Source: Candidatus Rifleibacteriota bacterium (lineage in GTDB: Bacteria; Riflebacteria; Ozemobacteria; Ozemobacterales; Ozemobacteraceae). Taken from it: DNA of 6,616 nt. The DNA lies in the NCBI GenBank assembly GCA_029565415.1, contig JAKQOH010000204.1, positions 1 to 6,616 of the forward strand, read 5' to 3'. Positions 1 to 5,085 of this stretch are shown here, piece after piece. Each line of letters opens with the position of its first letter. Position 1 is the first letter of the stretch. The notes under the pieces were generated by a model, which was not told the origin of the DNA, made no database searches, and worked only from the letters and a program-made list of their open reading frames with translations. Both the position numbers and the translations under genes were made by a program.

Positions 1-1403
1 CCTTCGTGGCGGGCCAGCTCGATGATGCACTGATAGGCCGAAACGGCATCCGACGGATACAGCACGGCCCCGTTGGGCAGCGTGCGGAACGAGGCGAGAT
101 CCTCGAGTGCCATCTGGGAGGGGCCGTCTTCGCCGATCGAGATGCCGGCGTGGGTGCCGAGGAACTTCACCTTGAGGCCGGAAAGGGCGGCCATGCGGAT
201 CTGGTCGAACGCGCGGGCGAGGAAGGCGCCGAAGGTGCAGGCGAAGGGCACGAGACCGCGCGCCGCGAGACCGGCAGAAATGCCGGCCATGTTCTGTTCG
301 GCGATGTAGCACTCGACCGACCGGTCTGGATACTTCTGGGTGAACTTCTCGGCGAAGGTCGAGTTCTGCGTGTCGCCATCGATGACCCAGATGCGGGGAT
401 CGGCTTCCCCAAGGGCGACCAGCGCATCGCCGACGGCCTGGCGGGTGGCGACCTTGGTGCCGGCCTGATAGGGCGCGGGGGGCGTTTTGGGGGCGACGGG
501 GCCGGTCTGGATGGCTGTCTTCACCGGTGTCGGCTTGTGAATGGCCGGCGCGGGCGGGGTTTTCATGAACTCGGCGGCGATGGCGGAGCAGGCGGTATCG
601 AGCTCGGCGCCGGGTTTCATCGGTTTGCCGTGCCATCCGTCCTTGTTCTCCATGACTTCGACGCCGTGGCCCTTGAACGTGCGGGCGATGATGCAGACAG
701 GTTTTCCCGAAACCTTCACGGCCCGGTCGAACGCGGTGAGAAGCTCGTCGAGATCGTGTCCGTCGACTTCGAGGGCTTCCCAGCCGAACGCCTCGACCTT
801 GCGGGCATACACGCTCAGGTCGTGGCCGTGCATCGTCGCCTGGCTCTGGCCGAGCCGGTTCACATCGATGACGGCGGTCAGATTGTCGATCTTCATGTGG
901 GCTGCCAGGGCGAAGGCCTCCCAGACGGAGCCTTCGGCCATCTCGCCGTCGCCCATCAGGACGAAGGTGCGTGCATCGTTCTTGAGGGCGCGACGCTGCT
1001 GAAGCGCGATGCCCAGGCCGACCGAAAGACCCTGGCCGAGAGAACCGGTGGCCACGTCGACGAACGGCAGGCAGGGCATCGGGTGCCCCTCGATGGGGGA
1101 GTTCATCTGGCGAAGCGTGAACAGATCGGCTTCCTTCAGATACCCGGCTTCGGACCAGGCGGCATACAGAGCGGGGGCCGCGTGGCCTTTCGAAAGAACG
1201 AGACGATCGTTCGCATGCGACTCGGGATGGGCAGGATCATACCGCATGGTGTGGAAAAACAGCACCGACAGCAGATCCGCGGCGGAGCAGCAGGACGTGG
1301 GGTGGCCGGAACCGGCTTTGGCGGTCGTCTGAAGAGACAGCCAGCGGATCCGGGCGGCCCGGTGTTTCAATTCCTTGATGAGTGGCCCTGTATTGCGGCT
1401 CAT
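1..1403 (-). CDS. tkt: Transketolase, animal-type, N-terminal 467 codons (partial, runs off left edge)
   Basis: Thiamine-diphosphate enzyme of the non-oxidative pentose phosphate pathway that moves two-carbon ketol units between sugar phosphates in the cytoplasm. The minus-strand frame is open from ATG 1403-1401 to the edge of the window. Visible landmarks: GSGHPTSCCSAADLL with His34, SKGHAAP with His74, EGHP with His107, the ThDP/metal motif GDGEMAEGSVWEA (Asp152) followed by DVNRLGQ (Asn182), then the pyrimidine domain with DGDTQNSTF and ECYIAEQNM (catalytic Glu369), and IGEDGPSQMALEDLA near residues 423-437. These strings follow vertebrate transketolase closely, more so than E. coli TktA. 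About 150 C-terminal residues are missing, judging from the roughly 620-residue length of this subfamily. A Pro/Lys/Ala-rich linker (about residues 281-312) joins the two domains. AGGAGG lies 4-10 bases before the ATG and supports this start. Family assignment is firm; the symbol follows family convention. Confidence 0.96.
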   Translation of the reverse strand, partial: MSRNTGPLIKELKHRAARIRWLSLQTTAKAGSGHPTSCCSAADLLSVLFFHTMRYDPAHPESHANDRLVLSKGHAAPALYAAWSEAGYLKEADLFTLRQMNSPIEGHPMPCLPFVDVATGSLGQGLSVGLGIALQQRRALKNDARTFVLMGDGEMAEGSVWEAFALAAHMKIDNLTAVIDVNRLGQSQATMHGHDLSVYARKVEAFGWEALEVDGHDLDELLTAFDRAVKVSGKPVCIIARTFKGHGVEVMENKDGWHGKPMKPGAELDTACSAIAAEFMKTPPAPAIHKPTPVKTAIQTGPVAPKTPPAPYQAGTKVATRQAVGDALVALGEADPRIWVIDGDTQNSTFAEKFTQKYPDRSVECYIAEQNMAGISAGLAARGLVPFACTFGAFLARAFDQIRMAALSGLKVKFLGTHAGISIGEDGPSQMALEDLASFRTLPNGAVLYPSDAVSAYQCIIELARHE

Positions 1404-1435
1404 GGGTCCTCCTGGGGGGATTTGACTTCGTGAAC

Positions 1436-1464
1436 CTTATACCACGCCCCAGGGGATTTTTCCA
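1436..1464 (-). promoter_or_regulatory. Candidate sigma70-type promoter for the transketolase gene
   Basis: Reading leftwards, a -35-like TGGAAA (1464-1459, 4/6 match to TTGACA) is followed after 17 bases by a -10-like TATAAG (1441-1436, 5/6 match to TATAAT). It would start transcription near 1430, leaving a leader of roughly 26 bases that holds the AGGAGG ribosome site. The 84-base gap to the upstream membrane-protein gene is otherwise featureless, so tkt probably has its own promoter even if it also receives read-through. This is a match by eye only. Confidence 0.5.
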
Positions 1465-1487
1465 GGGTTTCGGATCGGGAAATTCCG

Positions 1488-2303
1488 TCAGCGGCCGGCA
1501 GGACTTTGTGCCGGAACCGTGCTTCCAGGCGTTTCCGAAGCGGCATCCGGATTGGAAGAGGCCGTTCCTGAACAGATGGCAATAAGGCGGTGGACGGCGG
1601 GGCCACCCGGGATCAATTCGGGAACCCAGGGAAGGAGCCAGAAAACAGAGAGGGCAACCGTCATCACGGCGGCGCGGAGGAGGTCATACTCGGGAAACGG
1701 CCGGAAATCGAGAACGACGAGCGAAATCGCTGATACCCACGCGCCCGTCAGGGCGGCCCGCAGGCAATGGCCGGGAAGGGACCAGAGGGCCAGCCGTCTG
1801 GGAGGGAGTTCCTGCGAAGATGAAGTCGCGAGGGCCGTGTCGATCGTCCGGTTGGGAACGCCGAGCAGCAGACGGAGAGCCCAGGCAAGGCGACAGGGAT
1901 TACCGGCATCGGCAACGGCGGATGGGAGTTCCTGGGGAAGACCCGAAGGGAAGTTCCCCGGAGCTTTCAGCCAGGCGATGAGCCAGGTTGTCAGCGTCTG
2001 CGTGATGACGACGAATGCCCAGGCCTTCACGGGAGGGAGGAAGGGGAAGATGCAGAGAAACTGGATGCCGGAGGGGATCCCGATGAGGGCGGAGAGGAGA
2101 AGCCCGGCGAACAACGAGAGCCAGTGATTCCAGGGCCAGGCTTCGGCCTGGAGTTGAAAGACGGTATACTGCATTTTCAGGGCCGCGGGGTGTACCCTCT
2201 CGGGAGAGGAATACAGCAGCCAGCCGATGCCGGCCAGCAGGCCGAGACCTGCTGCCAGAAGCGCAAGGGCGCGAATCATGCGTTGTACACGGGCATTCCA
2301 CAT
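1488..2303 (-). CDS. Multi-pass membrane protein, possibly VTT/DedA-TVP38-like
   Basis: I do not recognise this 271-residue protein with confidence. Hydrophobic segments lie at about residues 9-31, 60-82, 83-110, 182-200 and 208-227, with a polar Ser/Pro/Ala-rich C-terminal tail from about 248. Two stretches recall VTT-domain (DedA/TVP38) proteins: the G-I-P-S-G region near residues 75-79 inside a hydrophobic hairpin, and LRLLLGVPNRTID at about 143-155, which resembles the R-x-x-P-x-x-P-(F)N signature, followed by a short amphipathic part and a helix beginning G-x-x-x-R-A. The central region (112-137) is Pro-rich and variable. If the likeness holds, a role in lipid or small-solute handling in the inner membrane is possible, but that is inference. 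The first ATG has no Shine-Dalgarno sequence; Met9 is an alternative start, also without a good one. It ends 84 bases before tkt and is divergent from the STAS gene. Confidence 0.7.
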   Translation of the reverse strand: MWNARVQRMIRALALLAAGLGLLAGIGWLLYSSPERVHPAALKMQYTVFQLQAEAWPWNHWLSLFAGLLLSALIGIPSGIQFLCIFPFLPPVKAWAFVVITQTLTTWLIAWLKAPGNFPSGLPQELPSAVADAGNPCRLAWALRLLLGVPNRTIDTALATSSSQELPPRRLALWSLPGHCLRAALTGAWVSAISLVVLDFRPFPEYDLLRAAVMTVALSVFWLLPWVPELIPGGPAVHRLIAICSGTASSNPDAASETPGSTVPAQSPAGR

Positions 2304-2304
2304 C

Positions 2305-2332
2305 GGGTAAAAAATGTATCTGAATTCTTCTC
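2305..2332 (-). promoter_or_regulatory. Weak candidate promoter for the membrane-protein gene, implying a very short or absent leader
   Basis: On the minus strand TTGCGC (2337-2332) is followed after 16 bases by TACATT (2315-2310), each a partial match to sigma70 boxes. Transcription would then begin within a few bases of the ATG at 2303-2301, giving a leaderless or nearly leaderless message. This would fit the lack of any ribosome-binding site there, but both boxes are weak. Confidence 0.22.
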
Positions 2333-2363
2333 GTGCGCAAGGAAAACTTTTTTTTCGGTGTTG

Positions 2364-2392
2364 TTGTGTGGACCTTGCATTTATGGTAAGGT
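2364..2392 (+). promoter_or_regulatory. Candidate extended -10 promoter for the STAS-diguanylate cyclase operon
   Basis: TTGTGT (2364-2369) and TAAGGT (2387-2392) are separated by 17 bases, and TGG directly precedes the -10 box, giving the TGn extended -10 element. Each hexamer matches consensus at only three positions. Alternatives overlap it, such as TATGGT at 2382-2387. The expected start near 2399 would place the inverted repeat 2403-2422 at the beginning of the transcript. The two genes run away from the divergent membrane-protein gene, so a promoter must lie somewhere in this gap. Confidence 0.33.
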
Positions 2393-2402
2393 GACCGGAA
2401 GA

Positions 2403-2422
2403 GCGATATCCGGGTATATCGC
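2403..2422. repeat. Perfect inverted repeat (7-bp arms, 6-base spacer) upstream of the STAS gene
   Basis: The arms GCGATAT (2403-2409) and ATATCGC (2416-2422) are exact reverse complements around the spacer CCGGGT. The element sits 38 bases before the STAS start codon and just after the candidate promoter. That is where a repressor operator or a 5' leader hairpin would act. No T-run follows, so it is not an intrinsic terminator. No regulator gene in the window is an obvious binder. Confidence 0.5.
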
Positions 2423-2459
2423 AGGATCTTCAACCGTTCCGCACCCTACCGGAGACGAT

Positions 2460-2813
2460 ATGGCAGACGAATTTTCCTTGGTACACCAGGTGGATGGTCC
2501 GGTCCTGATCATTCGCACCAAAGGCTATCTCAACGACCTTGGTGCCGAGCAGGTCGATACCGTCTGTTCCGAGCATCTGGGCAAGGACGTCAAGAAGATC
2601 GTCATCAACCTCGAGCAGTCTCCGCTGATCAACAGTATCGGTATTTCGATCCTGATCGGCGTCATCGAGGCGATCGAAGAGGCCGGCGGTGCGCTCGCCT
2701 TCACGAATCTGACGCCCACGAACCGGAAGACGTTCGAAATGATGGGGCTTCTCCAGTTCGCGCAGCCGTTCGATGCGGAACAGCAAGCGGTGAGCGCCTT
2801 CAAGGGCGCCTGA
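2460..2813 (+). CDS. Single-domain STAS protein, anti-sigma-factor-antagonist type (SpoIIAA/RsbV-like)
   Basis: A 117-residue cytoplasmic protein that is one complete STAS domain. In partner switching such proteins bind a HATPase-family anti-sigma kinase when unphosphorylated; kinase phosphorylation on one Ser/Thr releases them, and PP2C phosphatases reset them. Visible here are the N-terminal beta strand (VLIIRTKGYLN, about 15-25), the strand KKIVINLEQ (45-53), the phospho-site loop INSIGISILIGV (57-68) and the terminal TFEMMGLLQF helix (91-100) typical of SpoIIAA. Ser59 aligns with SpoIIAA Ser58, but the usual preceding Asp is Asn58 and the next residue is Ile. The same frame stays open upstream to 2124; I chose ATG 2460 because GGAGA lies at the right distance and the STAS fold begins there. 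It is the first gene of an operon with the diguanylate cyclase 22 bases downstream. Confidence 0.93.
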   Translation: MADEFSLVHQVDGPVLIIRTKGYLNDLGAEQVDTVCSEHLGKDVKKIVINLEQSPLINSIGISILIGVIEAIEEAGGALAFTNLTPTNRKTFEMMGLLQFAQPFDAEQQAVSAFKGA

Positions 2814-2835
2814 CACCGACGGAACGGCCATTATC

Positions 2836-4416
2836 GTGACGGGACCAGAAATCGACGCCCAGCAGCAGGTTCTCCGTTACGAGTATGTCCTCAAAGCCCT
2901 CAGCGATATCGGGGATGAACTCTGCCGCGTCACCAGTTTCGACGCCCAGTTGAAATCCCTGCTCCACCTGCTCCTGGGGACGCTCGGGGTCAGCAAGGGC
3001 GGCATCTTCATCTACGATGCGATGAGCGGGAGCGTTGCCCTCCGCTGTTCCTGGAAGCTCTCGAAAAAGGCAGCGACATGCCTCGTCACCCAGGCAGAAG
3101 CCCAGGAGCTCGAGAAGCAGAACGACCCGATCACCTTCCCGGTCGCCGAGTTCCCGTTCCTGAAAGAGCTGACCGGCCAGTTCAGGGATGACGATCTCAG
3201 CTCGATCTCGATCCTGAAGGTGCGGGAAAAGCTGATCGGGTTTCTCGTCGTCGGCCACAAACTGAAGCGCGAACCGTTCTCGGAAAAGGAGGCCAGCTTC
3301 CTCGGCACGCTTTCGAGAAATATTTCGGTTGCTATAAATAACTTCCTGCTGATGGCCGATCTGCGTGACACGAACAAACGGCTTGACGACAAGATCCAGG
3401 AAGTCAGCATTCTGTATCAGGCGACGCAGATGATCGCCTCGGAGCTCCAGTTGCAGACCTTGCTCGACATGGCCATGAGCGCGACGTCCGAAATTTCCGA
3501 GGTTCGGCGCGGTTCGATCTGGCTGTATGACGAGGAACACGAGACGTTCGCGCTGCGCAGCCACCTGGGAGACACCACCGACATTCCCGACACGATCCAG
3601 GTGAACAAGAGCAGCATCTGCCGCCACCTGTTCACCACCAAGGAGCCGATCATCAAGGTGCGGGACGCCGCCGGCGAGGAGCCGCTGCCCGAGATCGACC
3701 AGGTGGTGTTCGGCACGTCGTTCGTGATCGTGCCGATCGTCCATCAGGGCGAGTTCCTCGGCGCGATGCACATGTGCGAGAAAACCTCGGGCGGGGAGTT
3801 CTCGGAACGGGACCAGCGCCTGATCAAGGTATTCGCCGTCCAGTTGGGCGCGGCGGTGAAGAATGCCAAGCTGTACGAGCAGGCCATCACCGACGGCATG
3901 ACCCGGTTGTATTTGCATAAGTATTTCAAGCAGCGCCTGTTCGACGAGGTCAAGCGCGCGGCCCGGTTCAACCGGTCACTGGCCCTCATCATGATCGATG
4001 TCGATCATTTCAAGAAGTTCAACGACACCTACGGTCACCAGACCGGCGACGAGGTGCTGAAGCGGGTTGCCGCGATCATGCGCAAGGCCGTGCGCACCCA
4101 CGATCTGCCGGTGCGGTACGGCGGCGAGGAGTTCGCCCTGGTGCTGCCCGAGACCGACATGGTCGGGGCGATGGCCGTTGCGGAGCGGGTGCGGCGTGCG
4201 ATCGAAATGGATGCCCTCGAAGCGGGCGGCAAGACGATCAAATTCACGGCCAGCCTCGGCGTTGCGGTGTTTCCCGACTCGGCTCTCGAGATGGAGGATC
4301 TGATCAAGGCCGCCGACGTCGCCCTCTACAAATCCAAGGAGCACGGCCGCAACCGCGTGACCGCCGCCGAGCAGCTCCCGGATACCGGTGCCGAACCCCC
4401 GAAAACCGATTCCTGA
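2836..4416 (+). CDS. GAF-GAF-GGDEF diguanylate cyclase
   Basis: A soluble 526-residue enzyme predicted to make c-di-GMP from two GTP. Order: GAF 1 about residues 20-172, a short coiled-coil linker (173-192), GAF 2 about 193-346, then GGDEF from about 350 to 510. The GGDEF domain has the lead-in DGMTRLYLHKYF, metal-binding Asp388 in IDVDHFKKFND, substrate helix GHQTGDEVL, the active-site loop GGEEF at 429-433, and SLGVAVFP with DVALYKSKEHGRN. An RTHD sequence at 420-423, exactly five residues before GGEEF, is an intact RxxD inhibitory site, so product feedback is expected. No transmembrane segment is seen; the GAF domains presumably sense a small ligand or a protein partner. Start is GTG 2836 with only a weak, distant GGA upstream, which suggests translational coupling to the STAS gene ending at 2813. 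The next Met is deep inside GAF 1. It converges with the methyltransferase gene 12 bases away. Confidence 0.94.
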   Translation: MTGPEIDAQQQVLRYEYVLKALSDIGDELCRVTSFDAQLKSLLHLLLGTLGVSKGGIFIYDAMSGSVALRCSWKLSKKAATCLVTQAEAQELEKQNDPITFPVAEFPFLKELTGQFRDDDLSSISILKVREKLIGFLVVGHKLKREPFSEKEASFLGTLSRNISVAINNFLLMADLRDTNKRLDDKIQEVSILYQATQMIASELQLQTLLDMAMSATSEISEVRRGSIWLYDEEHETFALRSHLGDTTDIPDTIQVNKSSICRHLFTTKEPIIKVRDAAGEEPLPEIDQVVFGTSFVIVPIVHQGEFLGAMHMCEKTSGGEFSERDQRLIKVFAVQLGAAVKNAKLYEQAITDGMTRLYLHKYFKQRLFDEVKRAARFNRSLALIMIDVDHFKKFNDTYGHQTGDEVLKRVAAIMRKAVRTHDLPVRYGGEEFALVLPETDMVGAMAVAERVRRAIEMDALEAGGKTIKFTASLGVAVFPDSALEMEDLIKAADVALYKSKEHGRNRVTAAEQLPDTGAEPPKTDS

Positions 4417-4419
4417 CCT

Positions 4420-4443
4420 CGCCCGACATCAGATGGCCGGGCG
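4420..4443. terminator. Imperfect hairpin between the convergent genes
   Basis: CGCCCG (4420-4425) pairs with CGGGCG (4438-4443), and an inner CAT/ATG pairing closes a tight loop after small bulges. It covers the 12-base gap between the two converging stop codons and the last codons of the methyltransferase gene. Neither side has a T-run, so it is at most a weak bidirectional terminator or a transcript-end stabiliser. Confidence 0.3.
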
Positions 4444-5085
4444 TCTCCGGAACATCGCGATGCGGCTTCCCCCCGGGGTCGTGTCGTTCTTCAGCTCTTC
4501 CCAGCCGTGGTCCGTCAGATGCCGGTAGTCGGTATCGACGAGCAGCCGGATCTGCAGGCCTTTCTGCGGGCCGCCGGTGAACAGCATCGTGCCGTCCTCC
4601 CGGGTTGTCAGATGCCGGTCACCGCGCACCGAAGCGAATGTGTCGCAGGTCATCAGCAGCGGGGCGCCGGGCTTCAGCACCCGGTAACACTCGGCAAAGG
4701 CGGTGTACAGCCCTTCCCGGTCGAGATGATCGAACAGGTGATGGGCGAGGATCCCGTCGAGGACGGCATTCCCGAACGGAAGCTGTCGGGCGTCGCCGAC
4801 GAGGCAGGTTCCCTTGACTTCCTCTTCGAACAGGTTGTTCGCCACCACCTTCACGGCCTTTTTCGAGAGATCGAGGCCGATACTGCGAAAGCCGATCCGG
4901 GCAAGATAGATCGTGTTGCGGCCCTCGCCGCAGCCGAGATCGAGAACCAGGCCATGCCGGGGAACGAGCTGAACCATGTGCTGGATCAGCTTGGCGGAAG
5001 GGGCAATCATTCCCTGATGGCGCAGAAAGCGCGACCAGGTTTTGTCCCAGAAACTGCGGGAGAGAAGTTCCGTTTCTGTTCTCAT
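4429..5085 (-). CDS. Class I SAM-dependent methyltransferase, substrate unknown
   Basis: A 218-residue protein with the Rossmann-like methyltransferase fold: motif I VLDLGCGEGRN (47-57) binds S-adenosylmethionine, the acidic strand end GLDLS (70-74) contacts the ribose, GDARQLPF (97-104) is the adenine-side motif, and LDGILAHHLFDHL (109-121) plus RVLKPGAPLLMT (135-146) complete the fold core. An N-terminal SFWDKTWSRF stretch (11-20) is a common opening for small-molecule methyltransferases of the Methyltransf_11/25 type. Nothing in the sequence shows the substrate. The ATG overlaps the upstream phosphatase stop as ATGA, and GGGGA precedes it at good spacing, so it is translationally coupled to the phosphatase. 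This makes a link to the signalling locus possible, though not shown. Confidence 0.92.
   Translation of the reverse strand: MRTETELLSRSFWDKTWSRFLRHQGMIAPSAKLIQHMVQLVPRHGLVLDLGCGEGRNTIYLARIGFRSIGLDLSKKAVKVVANNLFEEEVKGTCLVGDARQLPFGNAVLDGILAHHLFDHLDREGLYTAFAECYRVLKPGAPLLMTCDTFASVRGDRHLTTREDGTMLFTGGPQKGLQIRLLVDTDYRHLTDHGWEELKNDTTPGGSRIAMFRRRPAI

Noticed and set aside
6..1433. Plus-strand 475-codon open frame
   Set aside because: It lies antisense to the transketolase, whose motifs are unmistakable. The plus-strand translation is Gly/Arg/His-rich with no family motif, a typical GC-rich shadow.
2344..2355. AAAAC followed by eight T as an intrinsic terminator
   Set aside because: No GC-rich stem precedes the T-run on either strand, and no gene ends there.
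2124..2459. Long N-terminal extension of the STAS frame
   Set aside because: The added 112 residues cross the divergent intergenic region and the membrane-protein gene and have no domain character; ATG 2460 has a proper ribosome site.
3311..3338. AT-rich patch with TTTCGA-16-TATAAA as an internal promoter
   Set aside because: It lies mid-gene in the cyclase, encodes conserved GAF C-terminal helix residues (RNISVAINN), and no gene start follows; probably chance.
2800..3918. Minus-strand 372-codon open frame
   Set aside because: It is antisense to the GAF-GAF-GGDEF gene and its translation is low-complexity, rich in Leu/Arg/Asp/Glu, without domains.
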